Shown: positions 34,277 to 43,169, counted from the stretch's first letter. The stretch: DNA of 64,000 nucleotides from Mesorhizobium sp. (GCA_004017535.1 SAJS01000023.1:1-64000); one strand, 5' to 3'. The notes: a model not told the origin generated them from the sequence alone. A program made the numbers and translations.

Positions 34277-35281
34277 CTAAAGCAAGCCGGCTTGCGTCAT
34301 CAGGTCGATGACCTTCTTGGAATTCAGCGTCGCCGGATCGATTTTCGGCGCCTGCAGGTCGGCCAGCGGCACCAGCTTCGGGTTGGACTGGGCATCCTTG
34401 CCGACCGCATATTCATACGACGTGCCCGTTTTCAGCACGTCCTGGCCGCCCTTGCCGGTCACCCATTTCAGGAACGCCTGGGCTTCCTTCTGATGCTTGC
34501 TGGAGGCCAGCACGCCGCCGCCCGACACCGAAACGAAGGCGCCCGGGTCCTGGTTCTTGAAATAGTGCAGGCCGACATTCTTGCTGTTCTCGCCGGTCTT
34601 GGCCTGATCGCCGAACCAGTAATAATGGTAGATCACGCCGCCATCGATCTCGCCGGCATTGACCGCCTTCATGACGGTGCTGTTGCCCTTGTAGGCGGTG
34701 AAATTCTCCTTCATCGCCTTCAGCCAGTCGGCGGTCGCGGCCTCGCCCTTCAGCTGGAGCAGGGCGCTGACGATGGCCTGGAAGTCGGCGCCCGACGGCG
34801 AGGCGGCCCAGCGGCCTTTCCAGCTCGGATCGGCGAGGTCCAGCAGCGACTTGGGGAGCTGGTCTTCCTTCAGCTTGTCCTTGTTGTAGGCAAAGACGGT
34901 GCTGCGGGCCGCGACGCCGACCCATTTGCCGCTCGACGGCTGGTATTGCTGGGGAACCTGGGCGAGGGTGCCGGCGTCGACCGGGGCGAATAGGCCGGCC
35001 GCCTCGACCAGCGCCATGGCCGGCGAATTCTCGGTCAGGAACACGTCGGCCGGCGAGGCCGCGCCCTCGGCGACGATCTGGTTGGAGAAATCGCTGTCGC
35101 CGCCATTGCGCAGCGTGACCTTGATGCCGGTCTCCTTGGTGAAGCCGGCAGCCCATTCCTTGGCGAGGCTCTCATGCTGGGCGTTGTAGACCACGATGCC
35201 TTGATCCGCGGCCATGGCCGGACCGGCGATCAGGCCGAGCGCCATCGCAGCGCCGGCGAGCGTAGAAAGGGCAATTTTCAT
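34277..35281 (-). CDS. fbpA: Fe(3+) ABC transporter substrate-binding protein
   Basis: A periplasmic iron-binding protein of the FbpA/AfuA (transferrin-like) family, 334 residues. The signal peptide ends at AMA after residue 24. The mature start IVVYNAQHESLAKEW is typical, with a tyrosine and histidine that can bind iron. A tyrosine cluster YHYYW at 218-222 supplies the main Fe(3+) ligands. It is the first gene of fbpABC, and a RirA-like TGA-N9-TCA operator lies about 60 bp upstream, consistent with induction by iron shortage. Confidence 0.92.
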   Translation of the reverse strand: MKIALSTLAGAAMALGLIAGPAMAADQGIVVYNAQHESLAKEWAAGFTKETGIKVTLRNGGDSDFSNQIVAEGAASPADVFLTENSPAMALVEAAGLFAPVDAGTLAQVPQQYQPSSGKWVGVAARSTVFAYNKDKLKEDQLPKSLLDLADPSWKGRWAASPSGADFQAIVSALLQLKGEAATADWLKAMKENFTAYKGNSTVMKAVNAGEIDGGVIYHYYWFGDQAKTGENSKNVGLHYFKNQDPGAFVSVSGGGVLASSKHQKEAQAFLKWVTGKGGQDVLKTGTSYEYAVGKDAQSNPKLVPLADLQAPKIDPATLNSKKVIDLMTQAGLL

Positions 35282-35339
35282 GGGTCATCGTCCTCAAATC
35301 TGCAGACAGGGGTTCAGGCTCGGCTCACCTACCAATACC

Positions 35340-35354
35340 TGATTATTGTAGTCA
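35340..35354. promoter_or_regulatory. Iron-responsive operator (RirA-like) upstream of fbpA
   Basis: TGATTATTGTAGTCA fits the rhizobial iron-responsive operator TGA-N9-TCA, and its half-sites TGATTA/TAGTCA differ from perfect symmetry at one base. It lies 58-73 bp upstream of the fbpA ATG. RirA, the iron-sulfur regulator of rhizobia, represses iron uptake genes through such sites when iron is plentiful. Confidence 0.6.
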
Positions 35355-35442
35355 ACATTGTGACCCTGCTTCAATCCGTCGCCATGCCGCAAACTTTCGT
35401 GATTTTGCGTCAGTTTGGCTTGGACATTATTTCGCCGGCCAC

Positions 35443-35468
35443 GTAACAAACCAGGGCCGAGATGCGAA
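35443..35468 (+). promoter_or_regulatory. Candidate SigF-dependent promoter of sigF-nrsF
   Basis: GTAACA at 35443-35448 and CGAA at 35465-35468 are separated by exactly 16 bp. The motif I recall for Caulobacter SigF promoters is GTAACC-N16-CGAA. It lies 18 bp before the GTG of the sigma factor, so the transcript would have a very short leader that still contains the GGGGG ribosome-binding site. This implies positive autoregulation. Confidence 0.6.
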
Positions 35469-35486
35469 CTTCGGGGGTAAACTCTT

Positions 35487-36023
35487 GTGACCGGCAAGGA
35501 CGAGGCAGAGCTCTCCGGGCTGCTCAGGACCGCGATCGCGGGAGACGAAAGGGCTTATGCCGACTTTCTGCATCGCATCGCCGCCCTCGTTCGCGGCTTT
35601 GTCCGGCGCAAGATCGTTCAGGGCGGAGTCGACCCCGAGGATGTCGTGCAGGAAACCTTGCTTGCCATTCATGTGAAACGCCACACCTGGCGGCCGGACG
35701 CGCCGGTGCTGCCCTGGGTTTACGCGATCGCCCGCTTCAAGCTTATCGACGCGTTTCGCCGGCGAGGGCGCCGCATCGAGGTCGAGATCGACGAGATCGC
35801 CGAGACCTTCGCCGAGCCGGAGACGGAGACGGTCAGCGAGCGCGACATAAACCGGGCGCTCGAGGGACTGCCGCCGACGCAACGCTCGGTCGTCTCGTCA
35901 ATCTCGGTCGACGGCCATTCGATCGGCGAGACCGCCGCCAAGCTCGGCGTCAGCGAAACGGCTGTGCGCGTGTCGCTGCATCGCGGCCTCGCCGCGATCG
36001 CTAAAAGATTCGGACGACAATGA
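35487..36023 (+). CDS. sigF: ECF sigma factor, SigF-like
   Basis: An extracytoplasmic-function RNA polymerase sigma factor of 178 residues. Region 2 includes VDPEDVVQETLLAIH and WVYAIARFKLIDAFRR; region 4 includes ALEGLPPTQRSVV and GHSIGETAAKLGVSETAVRVSLHR, the -35 recognition helix. The start is a GTG at 35487 preceded by GGGGG. nrsF follows 1 bp after the stop. In Caulobacter the SigF-NrsF pair answers chromate and cadmium stress, so a heavy-metal or thiol-redox role is inferred. A matching promoter lies directly upstream. Confidence 0.85.
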   Translation: MTGKDEAELSGLLRTAIAGDERAYADFLHRIAALVRGFVRRKIVQGGVDPEDVVQETLLAIHVKRHTWRPDAPVLPWVYAIARFKLIDAFRRRGRRIEVEIDEIAETFAEPETETVSERDINRALEGLPPTQRSVVSSISVDGHSIGETAAKLGVSETAVRVSLHRGLAAIAKRFGRQ

Positions 36024-36024
36024 C

Positions 36025-36663
36025 ATGAGGACAGAGGATCTCATCAAAGCGCTCGACGCGGATGCCGGCAAGAAGGCCATGCCGATGGGCAAGGCCTGGT
36101 GGCTGGCGGTCGGCGTTGCCGTGGCGATCGCGGCAGCCGTGTTCTTCACGACCATCGGGCCTCGTCCCGACATCATGCCGGCCATGCACACGATGCGCTT
36201 CATGTCGAAATTCGTGTTCACGCTGGTGCTTGCGGTCAGCGCCTTCGCGCTGATCCGCGCGCTGTCGGTGCCGGGCGCTTCGACCAGGCGGAGGATGGCC
36301 TGGATGCTCGCCGCCCCGCTTCTGGTCGTGCTGGCGGTGGTCCTGGAGCTTTTCGTCGTGCCCCAGGCCGATTGGGGCAAACGGCTCGTCGGCTCGAACA
36401 TGATGATCTGCATGACTTTCATCCCGCTAATCGGCATCGGCCCGCTGGCGGTCTTCCTCGGCATGCTGCGCTACGGCGCGCCGACGCGGCCGGTGCTTGC
36501 GGGCGCGGTGGCCGGGCTGCTCGCGGGCGGGCTCGCGGCAACCTTCTACGCCGCGCATTGTTTCGACGATTCGCCGCTCTTCGTCGCCACCTGGTATACG
36601 ATTGCCATCGCCTTCCTGACGCTGCTCGGGGCTATCGGCGGGCGGCTTTTCGTGCGCTGGTAG
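36025..36663 (+). CDS. nrsF: NrsF/DUF1109 membrane anti-sigma factor
   Basis: An inner-membrane protein with six hydrophobic helices in 212 residues and a short cytoplasmic N-terminus (MRTEDLIKALDAD). It is the DUF1109/NrsF type of anti-sigma factor that holds SigF inactive. Two cysteines lie at C129 (MICMTF) and C179 (AHCFDDS), spaced 50 residues apart like the two regulatory cysteines reported for Caulobacter NrsF. It is coupled to sigF with a 1-bp gap. Confidence 0.85.
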   Translation: MRTEDLIKALDADAGKKAMPMGKAWWLAVGVAVAIAAAVFFTTIGPRPDIMPAMHTMRFMSKFVFTLVLAVSAFALIRALSVPGASTRRRMAWMLAAPLLVVLAVVLELFVVPQADWGKRLVGSNMMICMTFIPLIGIGPLAVFLGMLRYGAPTRPVLAGAVAGLLAGGLAATFYAAHCFDDSPLFVATWYTIAIAFLTLLGAIGGRLFVRW

Positions 36664-36785
36664 CCCGCCGGGGCTGTTTCGAAACAGTCCCTTAATCATG
36701 CCGGCAATTGTTTGACGGTTAGCGGAGCGATCGCCATCATCTGCGCAACGATTCCTTAAAACCGATTCGCCAAGCTTGTCGCAAC

Positions 36786-38777
36786 GTGCAGTTGCGTGTT
36801 GGGGTGGATCGCATCGTGGCGTGGTTGAACTGGAAAGGGCTTCGTGCCGACAGGCACGCCGCGCAGGGTTTGCTGGCAATCGGCCTGGTTGCCACCGCTG
36901 TGTCGATCCTGCTGCCGCGTCTCGAATTCGGCGCCGACGCGCTGAGGCTCGGCCTGCAGATTTCCGTCGCCATCACGGCCGTGACGCTGTTCTTGTCGGC
37001 CATGTTCATTCATCGCATCGTCGACGACCGCCGGCAGATCGCCGAGAGCGAGCAGCGCTTCCGCCGCGCCATGGAGGATTCGGCGATCGGCGTCGCCATT
37101 GTCGGGCTCGACGGGCGCATCGTTCAGGCCAATCCGGCCTTCGCCGACATGCTCGGCTATACCCAATCGGAAATCGAGGCGCTGACTTTCCTCCAGATCA
37201 CCCATCCCGACGACCTGCAGATCGGCCGCGAGACGATGATGAGCCTGAAGGAAGGCAAGATCCACTCCTTCCATTTCGAGAAGCGGTATCTGCACAAGGA
37301 CGGTACTCCGGTCTGGGCGCAGCTCGCCGGCTCGGTCATCCTCGACGGGGACACCGGCAAGCCGCTGTATCTGGTGTCGCAGATCGAGGACATCGACGCG
37401 CGCAAGCAAGCGGAGGCGCGCATCGCCGAGGCCGAGACCCGTTGGAACTTCGCGCTCACCAGCACCGGACAGGGAGTCTGGAGCCTCGATATGCGCAAGG
37501 GCGGCACAACCTATTCCGAAACCTGGGCGAAGATGCTGGGCTATGCCGCTGGCGAGCTCGACGGCGACCCGGACCGCTGGCTGACCATGATCCATCCCGA
37601 CGATCAGGCACGCGTCGCCGAGGCGGATCGCGCGCACCTTGCCGGCGAGACCCCCTTTTTCGAAGCCGAGTTCCGGATGCGGCACAAGGACGGCCACTGG
37701 GTCTGGATCCTCGATCGTGGCAAGACGATCGAGCGCGACGCCGAGGGCCGGGTGATCCGCGCCATCGGCAGCCTGACCGATATCACGCAGCGCAAGGAGG
37801 CCGAGACGCGGCTGATGGTTTCGGCGGCGATGCTGGCCGACGAGAAGGAGCGTCTGAGGGTCACGCTGCAATCGATCGGTGACGCGGTGATCTGCACCGA
37901 TGCCGCCAACCGCATCACCTTCATGAACCCGATCGCGGAAAAGCTCACCGGCGTTGACGTTGGCGAAGCGCTTGGAAAGGTGCTCGGCCACGTCTATTGG
38001 GCGGTCGACGAGGAAAGCGGGCAGAGAATCGGCCTGACGCGTCCTTCGGCGAGCGAACGGCCCCGTTGCGACCAGAACACGCGCGCGGTTCTCGTGCGGC
38101 GCGACGATACGCGCTGCAGCATCCGCCAGGTGGTGTCGCCGATCATGAACGACCGCGAGCAGTTCTGCGGCCTGGTCATCGTCTTCCAGGACTTCACCGA
38201 CGCGCGCGCCCTGCAGCGCCAACTGGCCTACGCCGCCGCCCATGACGCGCTGACCGGGCTTGCCAACCGTTCGAGCTTCATGCGCACCATGGAGGAACTG
38301 GTCGACCAGTGTCGCCTCAATGGCGGCGAGCACCAGTTCATGTTCGTCGATCTCGACCACTTCAAGGCCGTCAACGACACCGGCGGCCATGCCGCGGGCG
38401 ATGCGCTGCTCAGGCGCGTGGCAGAAACCTTGCGCAATGTGCTTGGCCCGGAAGAGATCGTCGCGCGGCTCGGCGGCGACGAGTTCGCCGTCATCCTCAC
38501 ATCGGGCGGCGCGGCGCGCGGACCGGTCGCGGCGCGCTCGATCATCGACGCAATCCGCAACCTCAATTTCAGCTGGGACGGCCGCCCGCATTCGATCGGC
38601 GCCAGCATCGGGCTTGCGCCGATCCGCGCCGGTTGCGGCGAGGTGGACGAGATCATCGCCCGCGCCGATGCTGCCTGCTACGATGCCAAGGCGGCAGGCC
38701 GCGGCTGCGTTTCCGAGGCCCACTATGAGGATATCAGAGACGACAGCGCGCCGGCTCCGCTCGCCGCTGCTTCCTGA
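36786..38777 (+). CDS. Membrane PAS-PAS-PAS-GGDEF diguanylate cyclase
   Basis: A 663-residue protein likely to make cyclic di-GMP. Two N-terminal helices (about residues 25-45 and 52-75) are followed by three PAS domains at about 85-205, 215-335 and 345-475, the first two each with a PAC-like HKDG segment. The GGDEF domain has an intact active-site motif GGDEF at 563-567. No EAL domain is present, and an RxxD product-inhibition site is not seen in the usual place before GGDEF. The start is a GTG at 36786. It is separate from sigF-nrsF by 122 bp. The signal sensed is unknown. Confidence 0.87.
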   Translation: MQLRVGVDRIVAWLNWKGLRADRHAAQGLLAIGLVATAVSILLPRLEFGADALRLGLQISVAITAVTLFLSAMFIHRIVDDRRQIAESEQRFRRAMEDSAIGVAIVGLDGRIVQANPAFADMLGYTQSEIEALTFLQITHPDDLQIGRETMMSLKEGKIHSFHFEKRYLHKDGTPVWAQLAGSVILDGDTGKPLYLVSQIEDIDARKQAEARIAEAETRWNFALTSTGQGVWSLDMRKGGTTYSETWAKMLGYAAGELDGDPDRWLTMIHPDDQARVAEADRAHLAGETPFFEAEFRMRHKDGHWVWILDRGKTIERDAEGRVIRAIGSLTDITQRKEAETRLMVSAAMLADEKERLRVTLQSIGDAVICTDAANRITFMNPIAEKLTGVDVGEALGKVLGHVYWAVDEESGQRIGLTRPSASERPRCDQNTRAVLVRRDDTRCSIRQVVSPIMNDREQFCGLVIVFQDFTDARALQRQLAYAAAHDALTGLANRSSFMRTMEELVDQCRLNGGEHQFMFVDLDHFKAVNDTGGHAAGDALLRRVAETLRNVLGPEEIVARLGGDEFAVILTSGGAARGPVAARSIIDAIRNLNFSWDGRPHSIGASIGLAPIRAGCGEVDEIIARADAACYDAKAAGRGCVSEAHYEDIRDDSAPAPLAAAS

Positions 38778-38800
38778 TCGGAAGCCGTCTTATTCCGGAT

Positions 38801-39679
38801 TCAGCGCGTCGGCACCGGGTGATCGCCGCGATAGTCGTAGAAACCGCGCCCGGTCTTGCGGCCGAGCCAGCCGGCCTCGACATATTTCACCAGCAACGGG
38901 CAGGGGCGGTATTTCGAGTCCGACAGGCCGTCATGCAGCACCTGCATGATCGATAGGCAGGTGTCGAGACCGATGAAGTCGGCGAGCTGCAGCGGGCCCA
39001 TCGGATGGTTGGCGCCGAGCCGCATGGCTGTGTCGATGGCGTCGACCGTGCCGACGCCCTCATAGAGGGTGTAGATCGCCTCGTTGATCATCGGCAAAAG
39101 GATGCGGTTGACGATGAAGGCCGGGAAATCCTCCGAGACGGTGATCGTCTTGTCGAGATGCTTCACATAGGTCTTGGCCGCCTCGAAGGTCTGGTCCTCG
39201 GTGGCGATGCCGCGCACCAACTCGACCAGCTTCATCACCGGCACAGGATTCATGAAGTGGATGCCGATGAAGCGCTCGGGACGGTCCGTCTGGGCGGCAA
39301 GCCGAGTGATCGAGATCGATGACGTGTTGGTCGCCAGAATCGCTTCCGGATTGAGCTGCGGGCAAAGCTGCGCGTAGATCTTGCGCTTGACGGTCTCGTC
39401 CTCGGTTGCCGCTTCGATCACGAGGTCGGCGGCGGCAAGATCGGCCATGGCCGGGGCGGCGGAGATGCGCGCCATCGCTTCGTTGCGCGCCTTTTCCTCA
39501 AGCTTGCCGGAACCGACCTGGCGGGCCATGTTGCCGCTGATGGTGGCGATGCCCTTCTCGATCCGGTCGGCCGAGATGTCGTGGATCAGGACCTTGTAGC
39601 CACCCAGCGCCGAGACATGGGCGATACCGCCACCCATCTGACCCGCGCCGACAATGCCGATCGTCTCGATCTTGCTCAT
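38801..39679 (-). CDS. hbdA: 3-Hydroxybutyryl-CoA dehydrogenase
   Basis: An NAD(P)-dependent dehydrogenase that interconverts 3-hydroxybutyryl-CoA and acetoacetyl-CoA in fatty-acid or polyhydroxybutyrate-related metabolism. The Rossmann motif is GAGQMGGGIAHV. The family signature ITVSEDFPAFIVNRILLPM and the catalytic histidine in IGIHFMNPVPVM are visible. The 292-residue length is typical. It lies downstream of etfB-etfA on the same strand. The 200-bp gap holds an etfA terminator and a predicted plus-strand small RNA, so it probably has its own promoter. Confidence 0.91.
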   Translation of the reverse strand: MSKIETIGIVGAGQMGGGIAHVSALGGYKVLIHDISADRIEKGIATISGNMARQVGSGKLEEKARNEAMARISAAPAMADLAAADLVIEAATEDETVKRKIYAQLCPQLNPEAILATNTSSISITRLAAQTDRPERFIGIHFMNPVPVMKLVELVRGIATEDQTFEAAKTYVKHLDKTITVSEDFPAFIVNRILLPMINEAIYTLYEGVGTVDAIDTAMRLGANHPMGPLQLADFIGLDTCLSIMQVLHDGLSDSKYRPCPLLVKYVEAGWLGRKTGRGFYDYRGDHPVPTR

Positions 39680-39708
39680 GACCCCGATCCCGTCCGGAAC
39701 GCCCGCAC

Positions 39709-39803
39709 TTCCTTGAAGTACAAGGACGCTCCTGCTTGTTTGTTTCCCGCAATCCGGAGGCGAACCGCCGGATTGGCTGCGGGCCTTGATGGCCCGCTTT
39801 TTG
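39709..39803 (+). ncRNA. Predicted small RNA, alpha-r8 (suhB/MmgR)-like
   Basis: The plus strand shows three elements in a row: a small hairpin ACAAGGACG...CTTGT at about 39719-39738, a single-stranded TTTGTTTCCCGC, then a perfect 8-bp hairpin (CAATCCGG/CCGGATTG, about 39751-39776) and an intrinsic terminator (GCGGGCC-TTGAT-GGCCCGC plus TTTTT, 39779-39802). No plus-strand gene precedes it. The arrangement and the GTTTCCCGC motif resemble, from memory, the alpha-r8 family that includes S. meliloti MmgR, a regulator of polyhydroxybutyrate storage. The 5' end is a guess. Confidence 0.6.
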
Positions 39804-39816
39804 TGCAGTGCAAACT

Positions 39817-39848
39817 AAAAGGGCGGGGCGACTTCGTCTACCCCACCC
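39817..39848 (-). terminator. Terminator of etfB-etfA
   Basis: On the minus strand GGGTGGGG and CCCCGCCC form an 8-bp stem (one G-T pair) around a 12-nt loop and are followed by TTTT. It lies 32 bp after the etfA stop and faces the end of the predicted sRNA on the other strand. Confidence 0.68.
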
Positions 39849-39879
39849 TTCGGATTTTAATATGCCAGAACGGACGGCG

Positions 39880-40809
39880 TCAAAGCGCCTTTTGCAGCTC
39901 CGGCAAAATGACGAAGAGATCGCCGACAAGGCCGTAGTCGGCAACCTGGAAGATCGGGGCTTCCTCGTCCTTGTTGATGGCAACGATCACCTTGGAGTCC
40001 TTCATGCCGGCCAGGTGCTGGATGGCGCCGGAGATGCCGACGGCAATGTAGAGGTCGGGCGCGACCACCTTGCCGGTCTGGCCGACCTGCCAGTCGTTCG
40101 GGGCATAGCCGGCGTCGACTGCGGCGCGGGAGGCGCCAACCGCGGCGCCGAGCTTGTCGGCGACCGGCAGGATGACTTCCTGGAACTTCTCCGAGGAGCC
40201 GAGCGCGCGGCCGCCCGAGATGATGATCTTGGCCGAGGTCAGCTCCGGACGGTCGTTCTCGGAAAGCTTGTTCTCAACGAAAGACGACAGGCCGGGGTTG
40301 GCGGCGACGCCGACCGTCTCGACCGAGGCGGAACCACCTTCCGGCGCTGCCGCGAAGGAAGCGGTGCGCACCGTGATGACCTTCTTGGCGTCGGTCGACT
40401 GCACGGTCTGGATGGCGTTGCCGGCATAGATCGGCCGCTTGAAGGTGTCAGGCGAGACCACTTCGATGATTTCCGAAACCTGGGCGACGTCGAGCAGGGC
40501 GGCGACGCGAGGCGCGATGTTCTTGCCGGCGGAGGTCGCCGGCGCGACGATCGTGTCGTAACCGCCCGCAAGCGACACGACGAGAGCCGCAGTCGGCTCG
40601 GCGAGGCGTTCCGAAAGCTCGTCCGCTTCGGCCAGCAGCACTTTCCGAACACCTTTCAGCTTGGCCGCGGCGTCGGCCGCGCCCTTGGCGCCCTTGCCGG
40701 CCACCAGCACGTCGACTTCCGCGCCGATCTGGAGCGCCGCCGACAGAGCCTTGGCGGTCTGATCGGAAAGGGTTGCGTTGTCATGTTCGGCGATGAGGAG
40801 AATTGCCAT
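39880..40809 (-). CDS. etfA: Electron transfer flavoprotein, alpha subunit
   Basis: The FAD-binding subunit of the ETF heterodimer, which passes electrons from acyl-CoA and other dehydrogenases to ETF-quinone oxidoreductase. The C-terminal FAD domain shows [46 protein letters not shown] and [20 protein letters not shown], all diagnostic. The 309-residue length is normal. It follows etfB after 23 bp, and AAAGGAC precedes its ATG. Confidence 0.95.
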   Translation of the reverse strand: MAILLIAEHDNATLSDQTAKALSAALQIGAEVDVLVAGKGAKGAADAAAKLKGVRKVLLAEADELSERLAEPTAALVVSLAGGYDTIVAPATSAGKNIAPRVAALLDVAQVSEIIEVVSPDTFKRPIYAGNAIQTVQSTDAKKVITVRTASFAAAPEGGSASVETVGVAANPGLSSFVENKLSENDRPELTSAKIIISGGRALGSSEKFQEVILPVADKLGAAVGASRAAVDAGYAPNDWQVGQTGKVVAPDLYIAVGISGAIQHLAGMKDSKVIVAINKDEEAPIFQVADYGLVGDLFVILPELQKAL

Positions 40810-40832
40810 TGTCTTTGTCCTTTCCCGATCGC

Positions 40833-41582
40833 TTAGAGCACGCCGGCTTCGTTCTTGAGTTTCTCGACGAGCTCGGCCACGCTCTTCACCTTGACGCCCG
40901 CCTTGCGGCCGCCCGGCTCCTCTGTCTTGATCACCTTGAGGCGCGGCTTGACGTCGGCGCCGAAGTCGGCCGGGCTCTTCTCGTCGAGCGGCTTCTTCTT
41001 GGCCTTCATGATATTGGGCAGCGAGGCGTAGCGCGGCTGGTTCAGGCGAAGGTCGGCGGTGACGATCGCCGGCATCTTCAGCTCGACCGTCTGAAGGCCG
41101 CCGTCGACCTCGCGCGTCACCTTGGCCTTGTCGCCGGCGAGCTCGATCTTGGAGGCGAAGGTGCCCTGCGACCAGCCGAGAAGCGCGGCCAGCATCTGGC
41201 CGGTCTGGTTGGAATCGTCGTCGATCGCCTGCTTGCCGAGAATGACGAGGCCGGGCTTCTCGGCCTCGACCACGCCCTTCAGCACCTTGGCGACGCCGAG
41301 CGGCTCGGTCTGCTCGTCGGTCTTGACCAGGATGGCGCGGTCGGCGCCCATGGCGAGCGCGGTGCGCAGCGTCTCCTGCGCCTGCTGCGGACCGACCGAC
41401 ACGACGATGATCTCTTCCGCCTTGCCGGCTTCCTTGATGCGGATCGCTTCCTCGACCGCGATCTCGTCGAACGGGTTCATCGCCATCTTGACGTTGGCGA
41501 GCTCAACGCCCAGTCCGTCGGCTTTCACCCGGACCTTGACGTTGGCATCCACAACCCGCTTCACGGGCACAAGGATCTTCAT
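40833..41582 (-). CDS. etfB: Electron transfer flavoprotein, beta subunit
   Basis: The AMP-binding subunit of ETF, 249 residues. It begins [17 protein letters not shown] as in the family and contains [14 protein letters not shown] and the signature region [30 protein letters not shown] lies in front of the ATG. It is the promoter-proximal gene of the etfBA operon. The dehydrogenase partners are not in the window except, by function, the nearby hbdA pathway. Confidence 0.95.
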   Translation of the reverse strand: MKILVPVKRVVDANVKVRVKADGLGVELANVKMAMNPFDEIAVEEAIRIKEAGKAEEIIVVSVGPQQAQETLRTALAMGADRAILVKTDEQTEPLGVAKVLKGVVEAEKPGLVILGKQAIDDDSNQTGQMLAALLGWSQGTFASKIELAGDKAKVTREVDGGLQTVELKMPAIVTADLRLNQPRYASLPNIMKAKKKPLDEKSPADFGADVKPRLKVIKTEEPGGRKAGVKVKSVAELVEKLKNEAGVL

Positions 41583-41744
41583 TTTCCTGTCACCTCTCCT
41601 GAGATAGTCGGGGCGCTATAGCAGCGTACGCCCTGTCAGAGTTGTCGAAAGCCGACATTACGGGCGGAATATCCGCCCAGCGGTGCCGTTTCCGTAGTGG
41701 CGGCAAATCCGCGCGTCAATATCCCACGACGCACCCAAATCGGT

Positions 41745-42548
41745 TCAGTCGCGAGGCGTCGCTGCTCTACGGCCCCATTGCGACCCCGGCTGCGCCGAGT
41801 CGCTGCCCGCCGGCTCGACAGGGACGGGCGGCTGCTGGATGTTCGGCGTCGGGTCAGGCTCGCCGTCGGCGCCGGCCAGCAGCGGCACGCCGCGGCTGCG
41901 CAGCACCAGCACCAGCACGAATCCGGCGATGATGCCGCCGATATGGCAGGCCCAGGAAATCCGGTCCTCGCCGCCGGCAGCGAACATCACGATCTGGAAC
42001 AGGATCCAGAGGATCAGCGGGATGAAGGCCGGAATGCGCAAGGGGATGCGGGCAAAGGCCAGCACCCAGACTTTCACGCGAGGGTAGAGAATCAGATAGG
42101 CGGTGACGACGCCGGCAATGGCGCCGGACGCGCCGATCAGCGGCACCTGCGAATCCCAGGCCACCAGCCCCTGGAAGAAAGCGCCGGCGACGGCGCAGGC
42201 GAGGTAGAAGATCAGATAGCGGATGTGGCCGAGCGCATCTTCGACATTGTCGCCGAACACCCACAGGAACAGCATGTTGCCGCCGATGTGGAAAATGTCG
42301 GCGTGCAGGAAGGAATAGGTGAGATAGCTGAGGCTTTCGGGAATGACGACGAATTCTGGCGACAGCTCGACCTTGTCGTGGACCACCGAAGGGATAAAGC
42401 CGAGACCGAGAACCGCGGCATTGGTGAAGTTCTCACCGCCAAGCGTGGTCGCCAGATAGACCAGCGCATTCACCACGATCAGCCCGATCGTCACATATTG
42501 CAGGCGGATGTGGCGCAGCCTGTTGGTGTCGTAAAGCGGGATGAACAT
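41745..42548 (-). CDS. Rhomboid-family intramembrane serine protease
   Basis: An inner-membrane protease of 267 residues with about six to seven helices. The catalytic serine is S141 in GASGA (139-143) and its histidine is H202 in CHIGG. HIGGNMLFLWVFG at 87-99 carries the conserved His and Asn of the oxyanion region. The C-terminus is a proline-rich cytoplasmic tail. Substrates cannot be predicted. The adenosyltransferase gene lies 21 bp upstream on the same strand. Confidence 0.88.
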   Translation of the reverse strand: MFIPLYDTNRLRHIRLQYVTIGLIVVNALVYLATTLGGENFTNAAVLGLGFIPSVVHDKVELSPEFVVIPESLSYLTYSFLHADIFHIGGNMLFLWVFGDNVEDALGHIRYLIFYLACAVAGAFFQGLVAWDSQVPLIGASGAIAGVVTAYLILYPRVKVWVLAFARIPLRIPAFIPLILWILFQIVMFAAGGEDRISWACHIGGIIAGFVLVLVLRSRGVPLLAGADGEPDPTPNIQQPPVPVEPAGSDSAQPGSQWGRRAATPRD

Positions 42549-42569
42549 CGGACCCTCCCGCCTCTGGAT

Positions 42570-43151
42570 TCAGCGGTTCTTGCCGGGAACCCATAGCACG
42601 TCGGCCTTTCCATTGTCATTGACCGCACGGGCTGCGACGAACAGGAAATCCGACACGCGGTTGATGTATTTGAGCGCCTCGCGGTTGACATGCTCGGCCG
42701 GATCCTGGGCCAGCGCCACCATCTGGCGCTCGGCCCGGCGCGCCACGGTGCGGGCCAGATGGAGCGCGGCCGCGGCCGGCGTGCCGCCGTTCAGCACGAA
42801 GGATTTCAGCGGCTGCAGGTCCTTGTTGAGGAGGTCGATGTCCTGCTCGACGCGGCCGGTCTGGGCGGCGACGATACGCAGCGGCTCATAGTCCAGGGGC
42901 TTGCCGTCATCGGGCACGGCGAGGTCGGCTCCCAAGTCGAACAGATCATTCTGGATGCGCGACAGCATCGCGTCGATCAAGGGGTGTTGGCCGGCGGTAT
43001 GGATGCGGGCCATGCCGATGCAGGCATTGGCCTCGTCGACGGTGCCGTAGGCGTCGACGCGCAGGTCGGATTTCAGCCGCCGCTCGCCGGTGCCGAGCCC
43101 GGTGGTGCCGTCATCGCCGGTACGGGTGTAGATCTTGTTGAGCTTGACCAT
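42570..43151 (-). CDS. ATP:cob(I)alamin adenosyltransferase, PduO type
   Basis: This enzyme transfers the adenosyl group of ATP to reduced cobalamin, making coenzyme B12. The N-terminal KIYTRTGDDGTTGL is the ATP-binding motif of PduO-type enzymes, and RTVARRAERQMVALAQ with INRVSDFLFVAARAVN forms the four-helix-bundle core. The 193-residue length is typical. Neighbours on the same strand are a rhomboid gene downstream and a small HIG1-like gene upstream (18-bp gap). Confidence 0.92.
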   Translation of the reverse strand: MVKLNKIYTRTGDDGTTGLGTGERRLKSDLRVDAYGTVDEANACIGMARIHTAGQHPLIDAMLSRIQNDLFDLGADLAVPDDGKPLDYEPLRIVAAQTGRVEQDIDLLNKDLQPLKSFVLNGGTPAAAALHLARTVARRAERQMVALAQDPAEHVNREALKYINRVSDFLFVAARAVNDNGKADVLWVPGKNR

Positions 43152-43169
43152 AACGTCCCCAAAAGACCC

